Of a stretch of 39,770 bases of DNA, positions 28,361 through 38,856 are shown piece after piece. The notes below the pieces were generated by a model. That model had not been told where the DNA came from. It searched no databases and was given only the letters and a program-made list of their open reading frames with translations. The translations under genes were made by a program, and so were the position numbers. The stretch covers positions 1 through 39,770 of the forward strand of contig JAUCBJ010003171.1 of NCBI GenBank assembly GCA_032718475.1, written 5' to 3'. Numbering within the stretch: position 1 is the first letter of the stretch; every line of letters begins with the position of its first letter. This DNA is from Nemertoderma westbladi. Taxonomy: Eukaryota > Xenacoelomorpha > Nemertodermatida > Nemertodermatidae.

Positions 28361-29516
28361 GAATGAGATTTTAATTAGGCCCCAATTGTCGTAGTTTTTG
28401 CTGATATTCTATTTTCGACAGTTTGTTAGTGTCACTGTTGCATAGTCAAACTACGGTTCCCATGGTTTCGGGAAGACTTAGACATCCCCAAAAGAGCCAA
28501 AATTCCGCCTAAGTTACAATTCTACAGTAAAAAACATACTCGATATGGTGATAAGGAGCTACATAATAAAACCGAAAAAAGTAACTCCACTTAAAAAATA
28601 ACAAAAACTAAATGAAAACAATGAAAAAAATATACGAAAAATTGAATGAAAACTGTTTGCAATATGACGATCCTGTTTTAGCAGTAAGTAGATAATTAAA
28701 TATTTATAGAGTAGGCTAGGCCTAGATGTTACTAAAAATATGAATGAAACATAAGGAGCAACAGTAAATATGTTATTTAGCAGAGGCATATCTCCACCGA
28801 GTTCACTAAAAGTAACTAAATCAAAAGTTACTGGCACCAAGCCGTATAATGCACATGGTATTTTATAATAACAAAGCCAACAAAGACTAAATGATGTTTA
28901 TCGCTAATAACTACACTAATTAATAATGACGATGACATTATTTTACTACATGAAGAGAAAATAAAAATAACCAAAACATGTGCGGTATGTTATAATGGAG
29001 TGTCATGTACAGATAAATATCCCAAAAAAACTAATTGTATAGCACAAATAATTTCAAAAACTCCTAAATTTCGCAGAAATTGAATACAAATTTAATTACA
29101 TTTTTAGAACCGCACGACGCACGGGTTGTACCTGCACGGTTGAGTTTAACTAAATTTTTACTGATATATATTTCGTACTTCATGGCGTAATATAGCCGTT
29201 ACAGAATTAAACTAAGTTTAATCATCTGTACTGCATGCCAACCTCACCCATCACTGTTAGATTGTAAGCTCGACATGTAAGCACTACTAACATGTAAGCT
29301 CTAGACTACACGACATGCCAGGAATGAAATATACTAATTATAGCGGAGAGTCATTGCTGGCCAAACCGATTGCCATGTTTGAAAACTAAAATGGCCACGA
29401 AAGTTTCATATATTAGATTAGCACTACAACATTAGTTTATTGGGAAATGCATTTTTCCGTACACCAAACCCGCATTGTAATTGTGATTGAAGCGTAACTG
29501 TTAGCCGATTATATTA

Positions 29517-29687
29517 CTACATAAGGTATTGGAGGTAAGGCGTAATTGATAAACTAAATGCCAGAAACCCAAAGATGATAATCCTCACCAAGGAGATAAT
29601 GAATGGCATGCCTAAAGCTGCCCACACTATAGCAGTCAATAGAGAGTAGCTAATAGTTACATAACAGGCGACACAATACCGAGATAT
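29517..29687 (-). other. Possible membrane-spanning exon or small ORF
   Basis: A stop-to-stop minus-strand frame of about 56 codons, strongly hydrophobic, including SLLTAIVWAALGMPFIISLV and RIIIFGFLAFSLSITPYLQ, ending M-stop at 29517-29519. The composition is unusually protein-like for this AT-rich region. I do not recognise a family. It has a possible acceptor (TGCTATAG) inside the frame. Confidence 0.25.
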
Positions 29688-29777
29688 CTAAATAACGATA
29701 TGAGATATCGCAAAGGATATCCAAATCAATGAATATCCAGTTGGATTATCAACCGAGGCGAATTATTTCGGTTTGTT

Positions 29778-29851
29778 TGGCGACGATTTTTCGTTACTTT
29801 GACTTATTTTACTATCCATATGAGCTTTTATATTCTCAAAGCGGTCCCGAC
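29778..29851 (-). other. Possible exon after a strong acceptor
   Basis: A T-rich tract ending TTTTTTTTAG precedes a frame reading RDRFENIKAHMDSKISQ, then SNEKSSPNKPK and stop. It has a good acceptor and a charged, codon-plausible peptide, but no recognised homology and no identified upstream exon. Confidence 0.25.
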
Positions 29852-30148
29852 CTAAAAAAAATAAAATAAATCGTTAATTATCTAATAATAAAGACGCAAT
29901 ATAGCTAATAACATTGCAAGTCGGGTAGGGACTTTAGTAACTGAACGTTGCTGATTAATAAATACACCTGCTTCTAATATGAATAATTAACAAGTTTATA
30001 AAATAACTTAGCAACGGAATAAAACAAAAACCAGTTACTAAACGCAAACAGTTGATATGTTGATGGAGTTGTATCGGTATTTGGAAATATTTGTTATAAA
30101 TAGTTTACAAACTGTAATAATATTCGATATTTACAAAACTTTAATTAA

Positions 30149-30899
30149 GGTTGTAGGGTACCAGGTAAGGTTTTCTTAATGTTTTACTATTAAACAAAAT
30201 GTACCTTTCAGGGAGAACTTGTAAATAAAATTTCCTGAAATTTTGCAGGTAGGTGTATCAACCAATTGGACAAGAGCAAGACTAAAAAAATATTAAATAT
30301 TTTAAAATTTTTTTTGTTTACGCCAATTTTTGTAAACAATGCCCGGTTTTTGAGCAAAAATCGAAATTTCACCAACTGTTTTCTTAATAACTTCTTAAGA
30401 AAGCACCCAACCAACAAAATTCTATAGTCATGCCTGAAAATTTCATGAGATTTCATCCAGTAGTTCCTCAGAAAAGGTTACCTTTGTGTCTAAAAAAACA
30501 CAACAAATTACTTTTCGCGAAAAAGACATTCAAAGTTTTCAAAGCTTCCCGCCACTTTTTATAAAAAACGAAGGATTATTCAAACTGGTTGTAAAAAATA
30601 AATAAGTACACACAACCTGCCTAAAAATTCCGATATAGGGGTTTTCCTGGTCGGTGATTTAATTTCTGATATCAGTTTTGAGTTTAACCATATCTAGACT
30701 ATCTGTCTTTCAATCTATCTGTCTGTCAGTTTTGACAGGCTTTTCAGACAGACAGACCGACCGACAGACCGTCAGATATTTGGGCACCTTAGGCTTATCC
30801 TATGCCTATAAAAATTCGATTTCTGTAATCTTCGAAAAATTTTGATCTTAAATAATCGAAAACAATTTTTTTCAAATATTGTGAAAGTACCCTACAACC
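30149..30899. mobile_element. piggyBac-like MITE (TTAA target site)
   Basis: A perfect 13-bp terminal inverted repeat, GGTTGTAGGGTAC at 30149-30161 and its complement at 30887-30899. It is flanked on both sides by TTAA (30145-30148 and 30900-30903), the piggyBac target-site signature. It is 751 bp, AT-rich and has no transposase. Interior landmark: a GACAGACAGACCGACC-type run near 30750. It ends 31 bp before the PLAT start codon. Confidence 0.75.
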
Positions 30900-30908
30900 T
30901 TAAAAGCG

Positions 30909-30917
30909 ATGCTCTAA
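30909..30917 (+). promoter_or_regulatory. Minimal upstream ORF (ATG CTC TAA)
   Basis: A start-one-codon-stop uORF lies 22 nt before the PLAT ATG, in a different frame. It would only matter if transcription starts within or upstream of the adjoining MITE. Confidence 0.35.
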
Positions 30918-30930
30918 AAAAGTTCCACTA

Positions 30931-33900
30931 ATGGAAAAATTAAGCATCGACATAAAAACAGGGGATAAATCTCGCGGATCGACCACAGCTACTGTGAGTA
31001 TAATATTCCATGGAAAGACGGGAAATTATGGGCCCGTTGAATTGGGATCCGGCCAGAAAAATCTGTTTAAAAAGAACTCCGTGAACGCCTTCAATGTACT
31101 GATAAAGAGTAACATTGGGAATGTTTACAAAATGACTTTGTTCCACGATAACAGCGGACCCAACCCATCATGGTACTGCGAATGGATAGCAGTGAGGAAC
31201 CGTTCCAACGGAGAGCGATATCACTACGATGTGGAACGCTGGTTGCTAATGGAAATACCAATAGTGGAGATACAATGCAACGCTAGACCAATCCGAATCA
31301 ATCCTCAGATGCATCCCAGTCAACTGAAACAATTCAACGAATCCGTGATGACCTATGTGTTACATGTAACCACTGGTGATAAGCAATACGCAGGAGACAA
31401 TATGAAAGGGAATGTGAGCGTAACGTTATACGGGCAGCATGGTCACTCGGGTCAACGACCTCTGGTCTACAGCAATAACAACGGAAATAGGTTGTGGCGA
31501 AGAAGTCAAATCGACGAATTCTCTTTCAACAACACAAATCTGGGTCCTTTAGTGAAGATGCTTATAGGTCATGATTGTTTGGAACCGGGGAATGGTTGGT
31601 TTCTAGAACGGATTACGGTATATCAGCACTGTGGAGGTACTGTGGTGGCCACAACTGTGTTTCCTTGCCAAAGTTGGATGGATACAGGTGAGGAGGACGG
31701 TGCAGTAAACCGAGTACTTGCTCCGGGGCAGTACAACCCGGCGCCGGTGTGGTACGCAGAGAGATGGAAGTACCAACCGGGAAGTCAGATAGTGTTCGTT
31801 CACAAGGCAACGGGAACAGCGCTAACGATAAACGACGCGGGAGAGATAGCCACGACCGCAGCTACTAACGAGAGTCGAGTTCGCTTCCAACCTGTTGCTT
31901 CGCCAACCAGTGATAAAGTTTTTACGTTCCGAAGTCACCACGACAGTAGACCTCTGGCATTCCCAAACGCACCCGCAAACAATAAAACGAGAATTCTAGT
32001 GGTAGTGCAGGATGACAGAAGCGTGCAGCTAGCCAATGCTGCTGATCCGACCTACGTTCTATCCGTAGATTCATACGGAGACCTAACAGCTGAAGAGAAC
32101 TCCAGCTCACATAATTCACACTTCTATGTGCATTGCTGTAATTCGTTGAATCTGGGAAACCTAGTCATCCTGCAGTCGAATTTTAAGGACGCTGTTTATG
32201 TCACTGATGAAGGAGAAGTTAATGCGGCTTTAAATAGGAATGCGAATTCCGTTTTTAGATTACTTTCTGTTCCAGATGAATCACTTTTAAGCCTGGAGAC
32301 CACAGATGGGAGATGCTTGATGATAGATTCTAATGCAATCAGGATAACGCCATCGGTCGGTGACGCATCCCAAGGGATTCGTATCCACAAAAATATTGAG
32401 ACGCCTTACTACAAACTAGAAAGCGGGAGCGATCATGGTAGCTACTTGGCGTGGAACAGCAGCGGTCAATGCGTAGTGGCAACAACCGAGGAATCCCAGT
32501 TCTTCCATATACACCTGGAAGTTGTGGAATTCTCCCAGATAGAGCCACTTCCAGACATAAAAGTGACTAAGTTTGGTAGGAAAACGGTGTCCACTGCTAA
32601 TTCGAGATCAACAACCCGATCCAATGAACAAGAAAATCGAAACTTAATGCAGAGTTTGGATACCCGAGGTAGCGAACGAAGTTTCGTAGGTAACAGAGAG
32701 ATAACCAGAGTTGAAATGGACGCACAGGGGGGCATTAGAACGCACACGAGCAATTCTATGGCGAGACAACCAACACGGGAACGAACATCAATGTCTCGAG
32801 GTGGCCCCAGACCGTCGGCACTGTTCATCACACAGCCCAACGATGATGACAATGACGACAGTGATTGTCAGGATGACAGTCCGGAACACAACGATAATGC
32901 AGACTGGAAGGAGAATGTGAATGGCAATGGAACTAACGCTCAGCAAATCGACATCATCAAAGAGAGAGAGAAGAGCGTTGTAGCTGTCCTACCACAGACG
33001 ATGCCACAATCCAATCAGATTTATTTGGTGATGGTGAGCACGGGAAAAGAATGGGGATCGGAGACAGGGGCAGATGTTAGTATATCTATAAAGGGGAGCA
33101 GCGGGGTGACCCCAATTCAGCAGTTGGAATGTAATGCATCAGGGGAGAAAGCGTTTCAGGTGGGAGGTGTTGACTCTTTCGAGTTAGAGTCAATCGACGT
33201 AGGGAGTCCTACGGAGATCGAGATTAGCCACAATGGTACAGGGTATGGCACTGGTTGGTACCTCGAAGATGTCGTCATTAGGATAGGAGGTATTTACGGA
33301 GACAAGGAGTTTGTGTATATCTGTGGGAAATGGTTGGACGCTTATATCGGAGACCGTCAGACCAGTAGAAAGATAACCGCCGCTGGATGGCGGTATACTG
33401 ACACAGAGAATGAGTTGCTGATGGATGAGGAGGCAAGCAAAGGTCTCGCTGTGCCGAAGAAAAAGGAAGACAGAGATATAAATGTGTGGAAAATGGAATT
33501 GATATCTAAGTCAACGATTTCCCATAAGTTGACTACTTCGGTGTGTTTCTATGGAGTTGAAGAGAAGAGTCAAAATTTGTTCATAATTAAAGACTGTTTC
33601 CATAGCTTCCCACAAAGGAATATTTTAGAAGTTTTAATAAAACTTCCGAAGAGTATCAGTGTGTTAACTAAAATCCGACTACAACAAGATCGTGGTCCAG
33701 CAATGAACATGGACGTAGTGGAATTCACACAGGTTCACATTGGTTGCCAAGCAACGGGTATCGATTACAATCTTTATTGTAAGGATTGGATTCAGCAAGC
33801 CAATCACCTTGGGAGCAAGCGCATAGTTGTCATGGAGATGCCAGTCATAGTGACCGATGTGAAACCACCATCATGGAAACAGTACCACATAGAGGTGCAC

Positions 33901-36474
33901 ACTGGTAGTGACAAAGGTGCGTCTTTAAGTAATGCAATCCCCTTTATATGTGTATATGGTAGTCATGGAGACAGCGGAATACGACCAATAAGAGATAAAG
34001 CATCCAATAAAGCTTTCGGTGTAGGACAAGTGGATGAATTTCATATGGAATGCGTTGATTTGGGAGAGATACGGGAGGTCACAGTGGGTCACACACAGAG
34101 ATCTAAGGGGATGGGGTGGATGTTGGACAGGGTGGTGGTAAAGGAATCATGTAAATCCGCGACGGAGTACCATTTCTTGTACAAAGACTGGCTGGATTTA
34201 GGAAAGGGTAACAAACAACTTATGGTGACGGTGGGCAATCCCACAATCCGAAGTCATCCCCAGAGCCTGGAGTTAGTTCCGGATGAAACCGATTGGGGCA
34301 TTCACTTGGAGTTGATGGAGTGCAGTGTTCCGGAAGGAAGTAAACTCCACATACGGCTGGCAAGCAGCACAGAAACCGAAGCAGAAGTGGTGATGGAAAT
34401 ACCAAAGTTTTGTTACGAATTGTTGGAAGACAATGTGCCCATGGGAACTTCTATGTGGGGTCTCACCAAGGTGGTATTGTGGTTGGAACCCCCAGCAACC
34501 TCGATGCAACGAGCTCAGTGCATTGTAAGCTCGTTCACCATGGTGGGTAAGACTTCGGGAACGGAGTTGCGTTGTTATAGCGATGCAGAATGTGTGGTGG
34601 TGACAAGTGCAAACCGCTCAGAAGAATTCCATGTCGGGGAGATGTCGGTTGTTTACTGCGGGTTGGAGCCGCTCAAGCAGACAATGTACGAGATCGAGTT
34701 GGTACAAGGAAAGGTAGTAAACAGTCGGAGTCCCGGACAACACTTCGCGATTCTACATGGGACCCGGTCGGTGTCGAAACCACTGCAGCTCTCCTGGGGC
34801 AGCGAGACAACCCAGTCCGTGATCTATACAGCCGAGAGTCTCTCTGTGGGAACCATTACCAAGGTAACAATAGGACACAACAAGATCGGATTAGGTGGAG
34901 GTTGTTTCATAGAAACAATAATAATCACAGATAAGTCGACCGATGTGCAGACTCGACTCAGTCCAGAGATGTGGTGGGATTCGGGATTAGGAGATTGTAA
35001 AATCTTCAGAGATATTGAAATAGTTGAAAATCCCGCACCCAAGACAAATAAAACTGCAAGAAAGATATACCAAGATGTTATTAAAAGAAGTTTTAAGATT
35101 CCCACAGATTTTTGGTACGTTTATGTTACAACAGGACCGAGTCGTAATGCTGGAACATCGTCGAGAATTACACTAACAGTGTTCGACTCGATGTATGACA
35201 GTCGTGAGGTTGAGTTCGGAGGACGGAGCAACCCGCTAGAACCGGGATCCATCGAGCGGAAACTCGCTCGACTGGATGGGTTACGGGAGCTGCGGAAGGT
35301 GCGTGTAGTAACAGACGGTTCGGGCTACTACCCGTCGTGGCATCTACTGCGAGTGGTTTTGGAAAACGTTACAACAGGGGAGATCCACCAACTAGAGAGC
35401 GGAAAATGGATAGGGAGGAACAACGGAGAGGTGGGGAGCAGCGAAGTTCCTATAACAGAGATGGCCATTGTGCAGCCATTGCGGGAACCGGTGGAGGAGG
35501 TAACATACTCCTTGGAGGTGCAGACTGGAGACTTACTGGGAGCCGGGACCGAGCTCCAGGTTTACTTCTGTCTCCATGGCGACCAGGGCGACACGGGAAT
35601 GCGCCGACTGATGACATACAACCCGCGTATGATGAGTCACTGCTTCGCACCTGGTCGCACAGATGTGTTCTCCGCCCGGACACTGTCCATCGGACGGCCG
35701 AAGAGTCTGTCATTGTGGTTGTGTCCAGAGGAGCCGGACACCCTGGACAGTGTCCCGGACGCCGCCTGGTACTGCGAGCATGTCTCGGTGCGGGAGCACC
35801 CGTGCGCGAGGCAGCATTACGGGTTCGCGTGTGCCCGATGGATCGAGGCGACTCGGTTGGAGTCGCGGTTTGCCACAGAGCTGCTCCCAGAGTTCCCCGG
35901 GGTGGATCTCGGGCGGGTCGCCTCGCCCGGTGAGTTCGCCGTCGGCGTACAAGTAGCCACCCAGTACCGCCGCGAGGTCGCCGTCACCCTGACTGTCTAT
36001 GGGGAGACTGGCAGCAGCGCCGTTAGTCTAGCCGCTCTCTACGATAACTCCCACGCACCGGGACTGCATCTCGCCAAAATATTCGCGGGGAACATCGGGA
36101 GATTAGTGGAACTCGAAATGAATCAAACGGGAGAAAACTTCCAGTCGCGATGGTGGATAGAGTCCATCGCAATGGACGACCTATTCATAGAGGACAGTGT
36201 TAAGTTTTCGTTTGATCCGTTAATGGGAGAAGCGATATACAATGTGAAGGTACATCGAAACGATCCTGGATGCGGTAATGCTGTGATCAACGGAGGTGGT
36301 GATAGTAAATCGGTTAATATAGTAAGTCCAATCGTGATGTTGGCGATAGAGAATGCGCCGGAGGAAACCCCAGTCAGTGCAGAGAGGAAGTCTACTGGAA
36401 GAGAAATAGTTGCCAAATCGAGAAACTCAAACAGCACCAGGGGGAGTGAAAGGCCATCTCTATTTGGGGACTGA
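30931..36474 (+). CDS. Multi-PLAT-domain protein, LOXHD1-like, with beta-trefoil-like insert
   Basis: An 1847-aa single-exon ORF. About ten PLAT/LH2 repeats, approximate residues 4-117, 141-251, 696-803, 851-956, 984-1092, 1122-1220, 1252-1350, 1394-1495, 1525-1640 and 1667-1765. They are recognised by the recurring pattern (V/I).TG....G....V...(L/I)YG..G, then GH......GW.L..V.V, then (C/K)..W(L/I). Repeats 4 and 6 are the most degenerate. Residues 285-530 are six ~40-residue beta-rich repeats. Residues 536-690 are polar and probably disordered, with an Asp-rich run near 637-650. There is no signal peptide or membrane segment, so it is probably cytosolic or submembrane. PLAT domains bind lipids and membrane proteins; LOXHD1 acts in hair-cell stereocilia. 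In-frame TAA lies at 30901-30903 and the first in-frame ATG at 30931. AATAAA follows 22 nt after the stop. GC rises sharply in the last third. Orthology to LOXHD1 itself is not established. Confidence 0.93.
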   Translation: MEKLSIDIKTGDKSRGSTTATVSIIFHGKTGNYGPVELGSGQKNLFKKNSVNAFNVLIKSNIGNVYKMTLFHDNSGPNPSWYCEWIAVRNRSNGERYHYDVERWLLMEIPIVEIQCNARPIRINPQMHPSQLKQFNESVMTYVLHVTTGDKQYAGDNMKGNVSVTLYGQHGHSGQRPLVYSNNNGNRLWRRSQIDEFSFNNTNLGPLVKMLIGHDCLEPGNGWFLERITVYQHCGGTVVATTVFPCQSWMDTGEEDGAVNRVLAPGQYNPAPVWYAERWKYQPGSQIVFVHKATGTALTINDAGEIATTAATNESRVRFQPVASPTSDKVFTFRSHHDSRPLAFPNAPANNKTRILVVVQDDRSVQLANAADPTYVLSVDSYGDLTAEENSSSHNSHFYVHCCNSLNLGNLVILQSNFKDAVYVTDEGEVNAALNRNANSVFRLLSVPDESLLSLETTDGRCLMIDSNAIRITPSVGDASQGIRIHKNIETPYYKLESGSDHGSYLAWNSSGQCVVATTEESQFFHIHLEVVEFSQIEPLPDIKVTKFGRKTVSTANSRSTTRSNEQENRNLMQSLDTRGSERSFVGNREITRVEMDAQGGIRTHTSNSMARQPTRERTSMSRGGPRPSALFITQPNDDDNDDSDCQDDSPEHNDNADWKENVNGNGTNAQQIDIIKEREKSVVAVLPQTMPQSNQIYLVMVSTGKEWGSETGADVSISIKGSSGVTPIQQLECNASGEKAFQVGGVDSFELESIDVGSPTEIEISHNGTGYGTGWYLEDVVIRIGGIYGDKEFVYICGKWLDAYIGDRQTSRKITAAGWRYTDTENELLMDEEASKGLAVPKKKEDRDINVWKMELISKSTISHKLTTSVCFYGVEEKSQNLFIIKDCFHSFPQRNILEVLIKLPKSISVLTKIRLQQDRGPAMNMDVVEFTQVHIGCQATGIDYNLYCKDWIQQANHLGSKRIVVMEMPVIVTDVKPPSWKQYHIEVHTGSDKGASLSNAIPFICVYGSHGDSGIRPIRDKASNKAFGVGQVDEFHMECVDLGEIREVTVGHTQRSKGMGWMLDRVVVKESCKSATEYHFLYKDWLDLGKGNKQLMVTVGNPTIRSHPQSLELVPDETDWGIHLELMECSVPEGSKLHIRLASSTETEAEVVMEIPKFCYELLEDNVPMGTSMWGLTKVVLWLEPPATSMQRAQCIVSSFTMVGKTSGTELRCYSDAECVVVTSANRSEEFHVGEMSVVYCGLEPLKQTMYEIELVQGKVVNSRSPGQHFAILHGTRSVSKPLQLSWGSETTQSVIYTAESLSVGTITKVTIGHNKIGLGGGCFIETIIITDKSTDVQTRLSPEMWWDSGLGDCKIFRDIEIVENPAPKTNKTARKIYQDVIKRSFKIPTDFWYVYVTTGPSRNAGTSSRITLTVFDSMYDSREVEFGGRSNPLEPGSIERKLARLDGLRELRKVRVVTDGSGYYPSWHLLRVVLENVTTGEIHQLESGKWIGRNNGEVGSSEVPITEMAIVQPLREPVEEVTYSLEVQTGDLLGAGTELQVYFCLHGDQGDTGMRRLMTYNPRMMSHCFAPGRTDVFSARTLSIGRPKSLSLWLCPEEPDTLDSVPDAAWYCEHVSVREHPCARQHYGFACARWIEATRLESRFATELLPEFPGVDLGRVASPGEFAVGVQVATQYRREVAVTLTVYGETGSSAVSLAALYDNSHAPGLHLAKIFAGNIGRLVELEMNQTGENFQSRWWIESIAMDDLFIEDSVKFSFDPLMGEAIYNVKVHRNDPGCGNAVINGGGDSKSVNIVSPIVMLAIENAPEETPVSAERKSTGREIVAKSRNSNSTRGSERPSLFGD

Positions 36475-36496
36475 GACTCAATAATCAAACTCAACA

Positions 36497-36502
36497 AATA
36501 AA
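36497..36502 (+). promoter_or_regulatory. Polyadenylation signal of the PLAT gene
   Basis: AATAAA starting 22 nt after the TGA that ends the PLAT ORF, followed by T-rich sequence. The implied 3' UTR is very short. Confidence 0.6.
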
Positions 36503-36613
36503 ATTCTTTATTACGTTTATTACGGTATTACGTACACCACCTATTTTAACCTTATTTCCCTAACATGCCCCATCACTCTATACTATACGTATACATCCCC
36601 CTCTCTCTCTCTG

Positions 36614-36638
36614 CCCCCCCCCCCCCCCCCCCCCCCCC
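36614..36638 (+). repeat. CT microsatellite and poly-C tract (25)
   Basis: CT repeats followed by twenty-five consecutive C, 140 bp after the PLAT stop codon. Confidence 0.9.
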
Positions 36639-36639
36639 T

Positions 36640-36980
36640 CTATATTGAATTTGAATTTAACTTACGTATAACGAACGACTATCTATAACTGAAACTCGTT
36701 TGTTTATCAATGGATTCATTTTAGATTTTAGGTGACCAAATTTATTCAATTATTATATCTAATATTCTTATGAAGGACATAATACAAAATATTACATGTG
36801 CACTGTGTGGTACCGGTACAACCATATTTCAGTTTCACTCACCCTTTTAACTGTGATACAAACGCTGCGTCGCTGCCATCAACATTGTTAACGCAGAAAA
36901 TTGTAAATATCAGACAGTGGAAATCTATTCTAACCAAAGCAATAAACAACGACAGATGCTACACTTATATAGATATCTGT
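36640..36980. other. Spacer between PLAT gene and minisatellite
   Basis: AT-rich sequence with no recognised feature. Confidence 0.4.
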
Positions 36981-36986
36981 CACTGT

Positions 36987-38856
36987 TTACCTGTGTATTG
37001 TATGTATCTGTCACTGTCGGTTGTGGTTGTCGAAGTATACCGACATCCCTATTTACCTGTGTATTGTACATATCTGTCACTGTCGGTTGTGGTTGTCGAA
37101 GTATACCGACATCCCTATTTACCTGTGTATTGTATGTATCTGTCACTGTCGGTTGTGGTTGTCGAAGTATACCGACATCCCTATTTACCTGTGTATTGTA
37201 CATATCTGTCACTGTCGGTTGTGGTTGTCGAAGTATACCGACATCCCTATTTACCTGTGTATTGTATGTTTCTGTCACTGTCGGTTGTGGTTGTCGAAGT
37301 ATACCGACATCCCTATTTACCTGTGTATTGTATGTTTCTGTCACTGTCGGTTGTGGTTGTCGAAGTATACCGACATCCCTATTTACCTGTGTATTGTATG
37401 TTTCTGTCACTGTCGGTTGTGGTTGTCGAAGTATACCGACATCCCTATTTACCTGTGTATTGTACATATCTGTCACTGTCGGTTGTGGTTGTCGAAGTAT
37501 ACCGACATCCCTATTTACCTGTGTATTGTATGTTTCTGTCACTGTCGGTTGTGGTTGTCGAAGTATACCGACATCCCTATTTACCTGTGTATTGTATGTT
37601 TCTGTCACTGTCGGTTGTGGTTGTCGAAGTATACCGACATCCCTATTTACCTGTGTATTGTATGTATCTGTCACTGTCGGTTGTGGTTGTCGAAGTATAC
37701 CGACATCCCTATTTACCTGTGTATTGTATGTTTCTGTCACTGTCGGTTGTGGTTGTCGAAGTATACCGACATCCCTATTTACCTGTGTATTGTATGTTTC
37801 TGTCACTGTCGGTTGTGGTTGTCGAAGTATACCGACATCCCTATTTACCTGTGTATTGTATGTTTCTGTCACTGTCGGTTGTGGTTGTCGAAGTATACCG
37901 ACATCCCTATTTACCTGTGTATTGTATGTTTCTGTCACTGTCGGTTGTGGTTGTCGAAGTATACCGACATCCCTATTTACCTGTGTATTGTACGTATCTG
38001 TCACTGTCGGTTGTGGTTGTCGAAGTATACCGACATCCCTATTTACCTGTGTATTGTATGTTTCTGTCACTGTCGGTTGTGGTTGTCGAAGTATACCGAC
38101 ATCCCTATTTACCTGTGTATTGTATGTTTCTGTCACTGTCGGTTGTGGTTGTCGAAGTATACCGACATCCCTATTTACCTGTGTATTGTATGTTTCTGTC
38201 ACTGTCGGTTGTGGTTGTCGAAGTATACCGACATCCCTATTTACCTGTGTATTGTATGTATCTGTCACTGTCGGTTGTGGTTGTCGAAGTATACCGACAT
38301 CCCTATTTACCTGTGTATTGTATGTTTCTGTCACTGTCGGTTGTGGTTGTCGAAGTATACCGACATCCCTATTTACCTGTGTATTGTATGTTTCTGTCAC
38401 TGTCGGTTGTGGTTGTCGAAGTATACCGACATCCCTATTTACCTGTGTATTGTATGTTTCTGTCACTGTCGGTTGTGGTTGTCGAAGTATACCGACATCC
38501 CTATTTACCTGTGTATTGTATGTTTCTGTCACTGTCGGTTGTGGTTGTCGAAGTATACCGACATCCCTATTTACCTGTGTATTGTATGTTTCTGTCACTG
38601 TCGGTTGTGGTTGTCGAAGTATACCGACATCCCTATTTACCTGTGTATTGTATGTTTCTGTCACTGTCGGTTGTGGTTGTCGAAGTATACCGACATCCCT
38701 ATTTACCTGTGTATTGTATGTTTCTGTCACTGTCGGTTGTGGTTGTCGAAGTATACCGACATCCCTATTTACCTGTGTATTGTATGTTTCTGTCACTGTC
38801 GGTTGTGGTTGTCGAAGTATACCGACATCCCTATTTACCTGTGTATTGTATGTTTC
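36987..38856. repeat. 66-bp minisatellite, 28 units
   Basis: The anchor CGAAGTATACCGACATCCC recurs every 66 bp from 37031 to 38813, giving 28 units. They are almost identical except at an octamer variable in three or four positions (GTATGTTT, GTATGTAT, GTACATAT, GTACGTAT). The unit is 22 codons and lacks stops in all three plus frames and one minus frame, which produces four long overlapping open frames (635-692 codons). I treat none of these as a proven gene. Confidence 0.97.

Larger units (their letters stand above)
27015..29500. other. Intergenic AT-rich DNA
   Basis: No gene recognised. It holds a C24 tract at 28198-28221 and a TTAA/TAAT microsatellite at about 28331-28360. Frames at 27989-28330 and 28559-28840 (minus) have no family features. 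Confidence 0.5.

Noticed and set aside
35337-35956. Overlapping frames within the 3' part of the PLAT gene
   Set aside because: They are shadow frames favoured by the high GC of that segment; the main frame carries clear PLAT repeats.
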